Source: Candidatus Parcubacteria bacterium (GTDB taxonomy: Bacteria > Patescibacteriota > Patescibacteriia > Patescibacteriales > UBA12075). From it: a stretch of DNA of 10,323 nt. The stretch spans positions 1-10,323 of the forward strand of contig JAGLLI010000119.1 in NCBI GenBank assembly GCA_023140595.1, written 5' to 3'. Shown here in pieces: positions 1 to 6,690 of this stretch (position 1 is its first letter; every line of letters begins with the position of its first letter). The position numbers and the translations under genes are program-made. Below the pieces are notes generated by a model, which saw only the letters and a list, made by a program, of their open reading frames with translations, was not told the origin of the DNA and ran no database searches.

Positions 1-1440
1 GACGGCAAGGATAAAAAACTTTATATAATTCAAGCTCGTCCGGAAACGGTGCAAAGTCAGAAAGATGTTAATATAATTGAAAAGTATAAACTGGAAAAGC
101 GTGGCAAGATAATAATCAGAGGACAAAGCGTTGGCAGTAAAATCGGTTCGGGAAAGGTAAATCGGATTATGGATATTAAGGATATTAAAAAATTCAAGCC
201 CGGCGAAGTGCTTTTGACTGATATGACCGATCCGGATTGGGAGCCGATTATGAAAATCGCTTCCGCGATTATTACGGACAAAGGCGGACGCACTTGCCAT
301 GCCGCGATAATTTCCAGAGAGATGGGAATTCCATGCATAGTCGGCACTGAGCAGGGAAGCAAAAAAATTAAAAATAATTCCAATGTTACGGCAAGTTGTG
401 CTGAAGGCGAGGAGGGTTTTGTGTATGAGGGAATATTGCCGTTTAAAATCAATAAAACCAGCATTAAAAATTTAAAGCGCCCTAAAACCAAAATCATGAT
501 GAATGTCGGCGAGCCTGATCAAGCTTTTACAGATTCGTTTATTCCAAATGACGGCGTAGGATTGGCTCGCTTGGAATTTATTATTAATAATTACATTAAA
601 ATTCATCCTTTGGCGCTTTTGAATTACGCGAAAATTAAAGACGCAAAAATAAAAAAACAAATAGATGAAATTACTATTGGACACAAAAATAAAAAGCAAT
701 TTTTTGTTGATAAGCTTGCGGAAGGTATTGCAATGATCACGTCCGCGTTTTATCCAAAGGATGTAATTGTTCGTTTGTCAGATTTTAAATCCAATGAATA
801 CGCGAATTTAATCGGCGGCAGAGAGTATGAGCCCATTGAATCCAACCCGATGATCGGCTGGCGCGGAGCAAGCCGTTATTATTCGCCAAAGTTTTTACCG
901 GCTTTTGAACTTGAGTGTCAGGCTTTAAAAAAAGTGCGCGATAATATGGGTTTAACAAATTTAAAAATTATGATTCCATTTTGCCGAACTGTTGAAGAGG
1001 GTAAAAAAGTAAAACAAATTATGGCGAAGCACGGATTAAAACAAGGAGTAAATGGTTTGGAGATTTACGTAATGGCTGAAATTCCGGTTAACATTGTTTT
1101 GGCGCATGAATTTGCCAAAGAGTTTGACGGCTTTTCAGTCGGTTCTAACGATTTAACACAGCTAACGCTCGGAATTGACCGCGACGCTGGCGGAACTTTG
1201 GAGGTTGCCGGCGTATCAAACGAAAAAAATGAAGCAGTAAAAACTTTAATTAAATATTTAATTCAGGTCGGCAAAGAAACCAACACCAAAGTCGGCATCT
1301 GCGGTCAAGCCCCGTCCGACTTTCCCGATTTTGCCACATTTTTGGTTGAATGCGGAATTGACTCAATATCCTTAATCCCTGACACTGTAATTAAAACCAC
1401 TATCGCGGTTAATAAGAAAGAGGATAGCTTGAAGATGTAA
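1..1440 (+). CDS. ppsA: Phosphoenolpyruvate synthase, C-terminal part (5' end outside window)
   Basis: Converts pyruvate, ATP and water to PEP, AMP and phosphate in the cytoplasm; this is the gluconeogenic entry step and is reversible in some anaerobes. The frame is open from base 1, so the gene starts upstream; about 479 residues are visible against roughly 790 for the family. Visible residues 9-16 (IQARPETV) close the ATP-binding PPDK N-terminal domain. The swivelling phosphohistidine domain follows, with GGRTCHAA at 95-102 and the catalytic His at residue 100 (bases 298-300). The C-terminal TIM barrel shows MIGWRGASRY, VMAEIPVN, FSVGSNDLTQLTLG and VGICGQAP, the last carrying the catalytic Cys at residue 434 (bases 1300-1302). 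All key residues are present, so the enzyme looks functional. GTG at 49 falls inside the conserved PETV motif and is not a start. Pyruvate phosphate dikinase is less likely because the motif details fit PpsA. Confidence 0.96.
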   Translation, partial: DGKDKKLYIIQARPETVQSQKDVNIIEKYKLEKRGKIIIRGQSVGSKIGSGKVNRIMDIKDIKKFKPGEVLLTDMTDPDWEPIMKIASAIITDKGGRTCHAAIISREMGIPCIVGTEQGSKKIKNNSNVTASCAEGEEGFVYEGILPFKINKTSIKNLKRPKTKIMMNVGEPDQAFTDSFIPNDGVGLARLEFIINNYIKIHPLALLNYAKIKDAKIKKQIDEITIGHKNKKQFFVDKLAEGIAMITSAFYPKDVIVRLSDFKSNEYANLIGGREYEPIESNPMIGWRGASRYYSPKFLPAFELECQALKKVRDNMGLTNLKIMIPFCRTVEEGKKVKQIMAKHGLKQGVNGLEIYVMAEIPVNIVLAHEFAKEFDGFSVGSNDLTQLTLGIDRDAGGTLEVAGVSNEKNEAVKTLIKYLIQVGKETNTKVGICGQAPSDFPDFATFLVECGIDSISLIPDTVIKTTIAVNKKEDSLKM

Positions 1441-1454
1441 TAATAAAAAATATT

Positions 1455-1661
1455 ATGCCAAACGAAATTCAAGAACAAATTCTAGAAAAACAGCGCAAGG
1501 CGAAAAAAATAGCTTTAAAAATAGTTTTAATTTGCCTTGGCATATTTTTACTTGGCTACGGATTTATCGCCATGCTGTTTAATTTTAAAATCGGCTTATT
1601 AATTTCCATTATCGGAACCGGCATTTTATTTTTTTCGCTTTATCATTCTTATAATCCATAA
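1455..1661 (+). CDS. Small two-span membrane protein, function unknown
   Basis: Predicted protein of 68 residues, not recognised as a named family. Residues 1-19 are polar and basic (Glu/Gln/Lys-rich). Two hydrophobic segments follow at about 20-41 and 45-63, separated by a short turn (NFK), with a short polar tail. With the basic N-terminus inside, both ends would be cytoplasmic. The ATG lies 14 nt after the ppsA stop, so co-transcription with ppsA is likely, but nothing links the functions. No Shine-Dalgarno sequence precedes the start; only A/T-rich sequence does. Hydrophobic ORFs of this size can arise by chance in AT-rich DNA, but the clean two-helix pattern and tight spacing support a real gene. 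Confidence 0.6.
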   Translation: MPNEIQEQILEKQRKAKKIALKIVLICLGIFLLGYGFIAMLFNFKIGLLISIIGTGILFFSLYHSYNP

Positions 1662-1677
1662 AAAACACATAAAAAAC

Positions 1678-1877
1678 AGCCATTGTTTTTTTAGAAATAG
1701 GCACGTTAAAGATAGGACGGTTTTTAAGAAAAAAGTGCAGGAGCTTTGGGATATTTTTAACGGGTGTTATTATTCAGGCTTTAATATCGTTAATTTTTAG
1801 AATTGATGTTGGGAGCGGATTTTAGCGCTGATACAAAAAATATTATCAGGATTACTGTTGATAAATTTAAAAAATAG
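1678..1877 (+). pseudogene. Possible decayed coding remnant upstream of ruvB
   Basis: The 227-bp gap between the small membrane protein and ruvB has no intact gene. Frame 1 reads through protein-like sequence (for example VKDRTVFKKKVQELWDIF) to TAG at 1798-1800. Frame 3 continues immediately with a protein-like tail (LMLGADFSADTKNIIRITV) ending at TAG 1875-1877. Adding one T to the T5 run at 1794-1798 would join the two into a single frame. No start codon or N-terminal half can be seen, so this would be the 3' end of a lost gene. The family is not recognised. The case rests only on amino-acid composition and the one-base join, and may be chance. Confidence 0.25.
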
Positions 1878-1884
1878 ATATAGT
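1858..1884 (+). promoter_or_regulatory. Candidate ruvB promoter
   Basis: TTGATA at 1858-1863 resembles a -35 box and TATAGT at 1879-1884 a -10 box, but the 15-bp spacer is shorter than the preferred 17. A 17-bp spacer would instead give TAGTTT. The -10 ends only 4 nt before the ruvB ATG, so any transcript from it would have almost no leader. Because the surroundings are AT-rich, this is a weak call. Confidence 0.3.
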
Positions 1885-1888
1885 TTTT

Positions 1889-2899
1889 ATGGGAAATAAT
1901 GATAAAAATAGAATAATAGATGCCAAGGAAAAAAACGACGACAGTGAAATTGAAGTTACTTTGCGCCCGAAAATTTTAGATGAATATGTCGGGCAGAATA
2001 AAGTAAAAGAAAATTTAAAAATTGCCATGGAAGCGGCTCAAAAAAGAAAGGAGACAATCGAGCATACCCTGCTTTATGGGGCGCCAGGACTTGGGAAAAC
2101 CACTTTGTCCTATATTATCGCCAATGAAATGGGAGCTAATATAAAAATCACTTCAGGACCGGCAATTGAAAAAACCGGCGATTTGGCGGCAATTCTTACT
2201 AATTTGCAAGAAGGCGATGTTTTGTTTATAGATGAAATACATCGTTTGAATAAATCAATTGAAGAAATATTATATCCGGCAATGGAGGATTATGCCTTGG
2301 ATATTATAATCGGCAAAGGCCCTTCGGCGCGAACATTGCGGATTGATTTGCCGCGAATTACCATAATCGGCGCTACAACCAGAATGAGCCTTTTGTCAGC
2401 GCCGCTTCGCGATCGCTTCGGTTTAATTTATCATCTGGATTTTTATGAAGATTTGGACATTGAAAAAATTATTACGCGCAGTGCCGGAATTTTAAATGTT
2501 GATATTGAGCCAAATGCCACGGAAAAAATTGCGACACGTTCCAGGAGAACGCCGCGCGTTGCCAATCGCCTTTTACGGCGAGTACGGGATTATTCAGAGG
2601 TTCGCGGTAACGGAATAATTAAAGATAAATTATGTTTTGACGCCTTTAACATGCTGGAAGTTGACGAGCTTGGGCTTGACTGGATTGACAGAAAGATTTT
2701 GGAAATTATTATTGATAAGTTCAACGGCGGACCTGTCGGCTTAAATACGATCGCCGCCACAACCGGCGAAGACACCGCAACGATTGAAGAAGTGTATGAG
2801 CCGTATTTAATGCAGCTCGGTTTTATTGACCGCTCTCCCCGCGGCCGCGTCGCCACGGATTTGGCTTATAAGCATTTGGGACGGAAAAGAAAGGGGTAG
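1889..2899 (+). CDS. ruvB: Holliday junction branch migration DNA helicase RuvB
   Basis: Hexameric AAA+ motor that, with RuvA, drives branch migration of Holliday junctions so that RuvC can resolve them during recombination repair. At 336 residues it matches the usual family length. The N-terminal family block runs through LRPKILDEYVGQ (25-36). Walker A GAPGLGKT is at 64-71, Walker B VLFIDE at 111-116, and sensor 1 GATTR at 161-165. The arginine finger is in APLRDRFG, with Arg174 at the same number as in E. coli. The sensor 2 region is RRTPRVANRLLRR (219-231). The C-terminal winged helix that contacts DNA includes GGPVGLNTIAA (280-290) and ends in SPRGRVAT. The ATG at 1889 leaves about 20 residues before the family block; no Shine-Dalgarno sequence is present. 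RuvA and RuvC are not adjacent. Confidence 0.98.
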   Translation: MGNNDKNRIIDAKEKNDDSEIEVTLRPKILDEYVGQNKVKENLKIAMEAAQKRKETIEHTLLYGAPGLGKTTLSYIIANEMGANIKITSGPAIEKTGDLAAILTNLQEGDVLFIDEIHRLNKSIEEILYPAMEDYALDIIIGKGPSARTLRIDLPRITIIGATTRMSLLSAPLRDRFGLIYHLDFYEDLDIEKIITRSAGILNVDIEPNATEKIATRSRRTPRVANRLLRRVRDYSEVRGNGIIKDKLCFDAFNMLEVDELGLDWIDRKILEIIIDKFNGGPVGLNTIAATTGEDTATIEEVYEPYLMQLGFIDRSPRGRVATDLAYKHLGRKRKG

Positions 2900-2908
2900 G
2901 ATAAGATT

Positions 2909-2941
2909 TTGTAGTTTTTAAATAACTACAAGAATTATTTT
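2909..2941 (+). terminator. Candidate terminator after ruvB
   Basis: An 8-bp perfect stem (TTGTAGTT at 2909-2916 with AACTACAA at 2924-2931) encloses a 7-nt loop, starting 10 nt after the ruvB stop. It is followed by GAATTATTTTT, an imperfect U-tract beginning a few bases late. The position is right for a ruvB terminator, but the stem is AT-rich and the tail imperfect, so it may be weak. Confidence 0.45.
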
Positions 2942-2970
2942 TATAAAAGAATGTTTTTAATTAAAAATTT

Positions 2971-4098
2971 ATGAAAAATCAAATTCAAGATTCAAATCAA
3001 AATTTAGACTCAGAACAGCATCAAAACAAAAATCAACTGTCAAAAAAAGAGCCTTTTTCTTTTATTTCCGTTAAAACGCTTTTAGCGGTTTTAGTTTTTA
3101 CGGCGCTGGCTGCGGTTATTGTCGGTGGCTGGGTGTATGTTATTGGAAATTACGGCAAAAATGAAACAAATAATAAAATAATACCCATAGTGAGAGAAAC
3201 TCAATGTAAAATTGATTCTGATTGCAAACTTGCTTATGCGGGTTCCAATGTGTGTCTTCCTTGCAATACTTCAATAAAGGAATATGAATGTCTTTCATCG
3301 GAAGAGGCTGAAAAAATAGAAGAAGAAAGATTTAAGAGAATGGTTGATGATAAAATTTTTTGTGAGAGATGTTTGGAAAAACCTCAGCATATTTGCGAAT
3401 GTGAAAATGGGAAATGCGGGAAGGTTAAAGAAGAAGTAACTTGCGCTCAAAATGCCGCGTTAGATTTTTTTGACGATAAACAAGGCGATGATCCATGCGA
3501 TAGATCATGCGAATTTGACAGCGATTGCAAATTAGAATGCGGTTGTGAATGTATTTCAAAAAATGAAGAGTGTATATATACAGGACTTGATTGCGAAGCG
3601 CCTAATTCTGATTATGGCTGCCAGTGCGTTAATCAGAATTGTGAGTATAGTTATATAGGAATTGATGCCGATATTTCCGACTGGCAGACTTATCGGAATG
3701 AGGAGTTTGGGTATGAAGTGAAATATTCAAAAAATATGGTTGAAATTTTTCCAGATAGTGTTTTTGAAAGAGGCAGTAAAGGAAATCCTAGTTTTAGAAT
3801 TAAAAGTGGAGGACATTTTGCTTTCGGAGTTTGGGAAAATCCAGAAAGACTGCTTTTTAAGGAGTGGCTTGAAAAAAGGGATGCTATGGGAACAACTTAT
3901 GGTGTCCATGAAATAATAATTGGTAATTACAAAGGATATAGTGCGTTAAATTTAATTTATTCTTGTCATATTGAGTGGAGAGGAATAGAAAAAGAAAATA
4001 AATTCTATACTTTTGGAGTAGAAATTTGTGAAGATGATAGAGAAATATCATTAGAAATTTTTAATCAAATCCTCTCCACTTTCAAATTTATAGATTAG
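2971..4098 (+). CDS. Membrane-anchored Cys-rich protein with PsbP-like C-terminal domain (paralogue A)
   Basis: Protein of 375 residues with no assigned function. Residues 1-29 are Gln/Asn-rich and cytoplasmic, ending in KKEPFSF. One transmembrane helix spans about 36-59, so most of the protein would face outward. Residues 79-224 hold 22 cysteines in two similar modules. Each opens with C-x-x-DSDCKL (79-87 and 180-188) and closes with C-x-C-x-N-x-x-C (142-149 and 217-224), suggesting disulfide-bonded or metal-binding repeats. Residues 237-375 begin SDWQTYRNEEFG and end FNQILSTFKFI, resembling the PsbP-like domains common on secreted proteins of candidate-phyla bacteria. Paralogue B at 6691 shares the N-terminal tag, membrane helix, first Cys module and C-terminal ends, some of it nearly identical as DNA. 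No Shine-Dalgarno sequence precedes the ATG. Surface or adhesion roles are guesses. Confidence 0.85.
   Translation: MKNQIQDSNQNLDSEQHQNKNQLSKKEPFSFISVKTLLAVLVFTALAAVIVGGWVYVIGNYGKNETNNKIIPIVRETQCKIDSDCKLAYAGSNVCLPCNTSIKEYECLSSEEAEKIEEERFKRMVDDKIFCERCLEKPQHICECENGKCGKVKEEVTCAQNAALDFFDDKQGDDPCDRSCEFDSDCKLECGCECISKNEECIYTGLDCEAPNSDYGCQCVNQNCEYSYIGIDADISDWQTYRNEEFGYEVKYSKNMVEIFPDSVFERGSKGNPSFRIKSGGHFAFGVWENPERLLFKEWLEKRDAMGTTYGVHEIIIGNYKGYSALNLIYSCHIEWRGIEKENKFYTFGVEICEDDREISLEIFNQILSTFKFID
3201..3436 (+). repeat. Direct repeat copy 1 (Cys module of paralogue A)
   Basis: This segment aligns without gaps to 6933-7168, offset exactly 3732 bp. By hand I count about 28 differences, roughly 88% identity. 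It encodes the first Cys-rich module (residues 78 onward). The longest identical stretches lie around the GAAGAAAGATTTAAGAGAAT block and the block ending in CCTCAGCATATTTGC. The identity reflects duplication of the host gene; no mobile-element ends are visible. Confidence 0.85.
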
Positions 4099-4135
4099 GA
4101 TTGATTTAACAAAAAAGATTTGACGCGCAAACTGT

Positions 4136-5338
4136 ATGCATAAAATTATCAATCATTATAATAAGATAGAGACAGAACTATGCCCGCACCCGACTGGAAT
4201 TTGTAAAGTTAATTTATTTGCGCTTGAATCAAACATAAAAAAACTTCATGCTTTTGCTAACGCAAAGTCGCGAAAGAAATTAAAATTTCTTTTCCCGGTT
4301 AAAGGCAATGGGTATGGAAGCGGCATGATTCCAATTGCAAAATTTGTGGAAAAAAAACAACTTTGTGATTATTTTGGAGTCGCGCATTTTGAAGAGGCGT
4401 ATGAATTAAGAAAGGCTGATATTCAAACGCCAATCCTTATTTTAGCGCAATCATTTTTGAAATCAGATCAAATCAGTTATATTGTAAAGCACAACATTGA
4501 ACAAGCAGTATCTGATAAAAGTTTGTTGCGCAAATTAAACACGGAAGCTAAAAAACAAAAAAAAATTATAAATATTCATCTTAATATTGACACCGGCATG
4601 GGTCGTCTTGGCGTATTTGCAAAAAACGCGCTTTCGTTTATTAAGGAAATTAATAAATATAAAAATGTTCATTTAACCGGAGTTATGACTCATTTTTCTG
4701 TAGCGGATGTAAATAATTCAAAACAATCTATTTACACAAAACAGCAAATAAAAATTTTTACAAAATTAAGAAAACAAATATTTGTTGTCGCGCGAAATAA
4801 TAATATAATCTTTCACGCGGCAAATAGCGCGGGCACGCTTGAATATCCATTAAGCCTGTTTGATATGATACGCCCCGGCATAGCAACATACGGTTATCCC
4901 GAGCGATATGGAAACGGCTTGTCTTTAAAATTAAAACCGATTATGGAGTTGGCAACAAAAATTATTATGATCAAAACATATTTAAAAGGATATTCCGTGG
5001 GGTATGGCAGAACATACAGCGCAAAGCAAGGGGAGCGCATTGCCATTGCTCCTATCGGATACGCCGACGGTTTAAACAGGGGCTTAAGCAATAAGTTAAC
5101 GCCAATCATGAACGGGCAAAAAACACAAAGTTTAGGCAGAATTAGCATGGATCAATTTTGCTTAAAAGCAGGCAAGAAAACAAAAGCAGGCGATAAAGTT
5201 ATAATTATCGGGCAAAGCGGCAAATATTCTAATTCAGCGCATGATCTTGCCAATCAAATTAATACAATCCCATACGAAATTCTCTGCAGCCTTGGCAACG
5301 CAAAACGTATAAGGCATGAATATTGTTATGTTAGATAA
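4136..5338 (+). CDS. alr: Alanine racemase
   Basis: PLP-dependent enzyme interconverting L- and D-alanine; D-alanine feeds peptidoglycan precursor synthesis. It has 400 residues against about 360-390 for typical members, the excess mostly a short N-terminal extension before the family start (GICKVNLFALESNIKKL, 21-37). The PLP-binding Lys is Lys56 in PVKGNGYGSG, a variant of the usual VKADAYGHG. Other family motifs are HLNIDTGMGRLGV (148-160), ANSAGTLEYP (229-238), FDMIRPGIATYG (242-253), the catalytic Tyr290 in SVGYGRTY, IGYADGL (307-313) and GRISMDQ (334-340). All catalytic residues are present. The gene starts 37 nt after paralogue A without a Shine-Dalgarno sequence. It sits among surface-protein genes and has no other cell-wall genes beside it in this window. 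Confidence 0.95.
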   Translation: MHKIINHYNKIETELCPHPTGICKVNLFALESNIKKLHAFANAKSRKKLKFLFPVKGNGYGSGMIPIAKFVEKKQLCDYFGVAHFEEAYELRKADIQTPILILAQSFLKSDQISYIVKHNIEQAVSDKSLLRKLNTEAKKQKKIINIHLNIDTGMGRLGVFAKNALSFIKEINKYKNVHLTGVMTHFSVADVNNSKQSIYTKQQIKIFTKLRKQIFVVARNNNIIFHAANSAGTLEYPLSLFDMIRPGIATYGYPERYGNGLSLKLKPIMELATKIIMIKTYLKGYSVGYGRTYSAKQGERIAIAPIGYADGLNRGLSNKLTPIMNGQKTQSLGRISMDQFCLKAGKKTKAGDKVIIIGQSGKYSNSAHDLANQINTIPYEILCSLGNAKRIRHEYCYVR

Positions 5339-5370
5339 TTAAACTAAGATTAGTAAAAAGTTTTTCGGTG

Positions 5371-5399
5371 TTGACAAAAAATTAAATATAATATATACT
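5371..5399 (+). promoter_or_regulatory. Strong sigma-70-type promoter for the ATPase gene; predicted leaderless start
   Basis: A perfect -35 TTGACA (5371-5376), a 17-bp spacer and -10 TATACT (5394-5399, five of six consensus bases). Standard geometry puts the transcription start at about 5405-5407, coinciding with the A of the ATG at 5406. The mRNA would therefore be leaderless or nearly so, consistent with the lack of a Shine-Dalgarno sequence. This is the best-matching promoter in the window. Confidence 0.75.
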
Positions 5400-5405
5400 T
5401 TAAAT

Positions 5406-6635
5406 ATGCAAGGTAAAAATAAAGTATTGTTTAGATATTTAGATAAGGAAATTGCCACTGTTATTAAGAAAAAGCAATCTTGCCTTATTTTGGGCCCAAG
5501 ACAGGTTGGTAAAACCACTTTGGTTGATTTTTGCTTGCGAAAAGAAAAAAATGTGCTTAGGTTTCCTTTGCAAAATCCCAGTGTTAGAATAGATTTAGAA
5601 TCCGATCCGGGACTGCTTATCAAAACTATAGAAGCAGAAAAAATAAAACCAATAGTATTCATTGATGAAGCGCAAAAAATTCCTGAAATTTTTGACGCGG
5701 TGCAATATTTAATTGACAATAAAAAAGCTCAATTTATATTAACCGGTTCTTCGGCTAGAAAATTAAGAAAAGCGGGCGTTAATTTGCTTCCGGGAAGAGT
5801 AAGGCATTTTTATTTGGATCCATTTTTGTGGGGAGAAGCAGGATTAATTAAAGAAAATTATATTGATTCGTTTAAGATAAAAAATGTTAATAAAAATAAA
5901 ATTTATTCTTTTGAAGAAGCTTTGATTTACGGCTCACTTCCGCGAATAATTACTGAGCCCGAAAGCGAAAGAAAAAGCTTATTAAGGTCATACTCGGAAA
6001 TTTATCTAGAAGAAGAAATTAGGGCAGAAGCATTAAGTAGAAAAATCGGAGCTTTTTCCAGATTTTTAGAATTAGCGGCTTTGGAGTCAGGCACTTCTCC
6101 GAATTTTTCAAAATTATCCTGGCAATCAGGAGTGAGTCAGCCTGCCATTAAAGAATTTTATAATATTTTAGAAGATACCTTGGTTGCGAAACGCGTGGAT
6201 CCATTTTTAAAAAATGCCCGCAAGCGAATTATGTCTTCGTCTCGTTATTATTTTTTTGATTTGGGAGTTAGAAACGCTTTAGCGAGATTGCCATTGGAAA
6301 AAAAAATGATAAACGCCCAAAAAGGAATTCTTTTTGAGCATGCCGTTATGTTAGAAATTGTCAGAAGAACAAGGGCTTTAAATAAAAATTATAAAATAAA
6401 TTATTGGCGCACGCGAGCCGGAGCCGAGGTTGATTGCGTAATAGATATGGGGGCTAAAGTTATTCCAATAGAAATTAAGGCATCTAAAAATATTTCTTTA
6501 AGCAAAATCAAAGGATTAAAAAGTTTTTTAAATGATTATAAAAATATAGCGGGGCATGGATACGTGATTACTATGGGAGAAAGAAAAGAAAAAATAGCCG
6601 ACAATATAACAGCAATACCTTGGTTTTGTTTGTAG
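5406..6635 (+). CDS. AAA_14-type ATPase with C-terminal DUF4143 / PD-(D/E)XK-like domain
   Basis: A 409-residue member of the widespread standalone ATPase family (Pfam AAA_14 plus DUF4143) found across bacteria and archaea, often in variable gene neighbourhoods; its biological role is unsettled. Walker A is GPRQVGKTT (30-38), Walker B IVFIDEA (83-89), and a sensor-type ILTGSSARKL follows at 111-120. The DUF4143 region contains ALIYGSLPRI (172-181) and FFDLGVRNAL (283-292). The C-terminus has a PD-(D/E)XK nuclease-like arrangement: Glu311 in GILFEHAV, Asp343 in GAEVDCVID, and Glu356/Lys358 in PIEIKAS, so nuclease-fold active-site residues appear kept. Expression is probably independent of alr, because a strong promoter lies between them and abuts the start codon. 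The gene sits between two duplicated segments, so recombination between them could remove it together with alr. Confidence 0.94.
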   Translation: MQGKNKVLFRYLDKEIATVIKKKQSCLILGPRQVGKTTLVDFCLRKEKNVLRFPLQNPSVRIDLESDPGLLIKTIEAEKIKPIVFIDEAQKIPEIFDAVQYLIDNKKAQFILTGSSARKLRKAGVNLLPGRVRHFYLDPFLWGEAGLIKENYIDSFKIKNVNKNKIYSFEEALIYGSLPRIITEPESERKSLLRSYSEIYLEEEIRAEALSRKIGAFSRFLELAALESGTSPNFSKLSWQSGVSQPAIKEFYNILEDTLVAKRVDPFLKNARKRIMSSSRYYFFDLGVRNALARLPLEKKMINAQKGILFEHAVMLEIVRRTRALNKNYKINYWRTRAGAEVDCVIDMGAKVIPIEIKASKNISLSKIKGLKSFLNDYKNIAGHGYVITMGERKEKIADNITAIPWFCL

Positions 6636-6690
6636 GCTAAGGGCAAAGTTGCGGTTTTTTAAATATTTTTTATTTTTTAAAATCAAACCT

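Noticed and set aside
57..497. Long open frame on the minus strand opposite ppsA, plus similar ones at 2590-2856, 4894-5148 and 5339-5719
   Set aside because: They are antisense to well-recognised genes (ppsA, ruvB, alr, ATPase), have no recognisable domains and no promoter or start signals of their own; their composition is what the opposite strand of coding DNA gives.
6649..6690. TTG start extending paralogue B by 14 residues
   Set aside because: The extension is encoded by an AT-rich leader with no counterpart in paralogue A, while the ATG at 6691 aligns with A's ATG and its NQIQ tag.
6640..6690. T-rich stretch after the ATPase gene as a terminator
   Set aside because: Only a 4-bp GCAA/TTGC stem with a 2-nt loop precedes the first T6; too weak to support a call.
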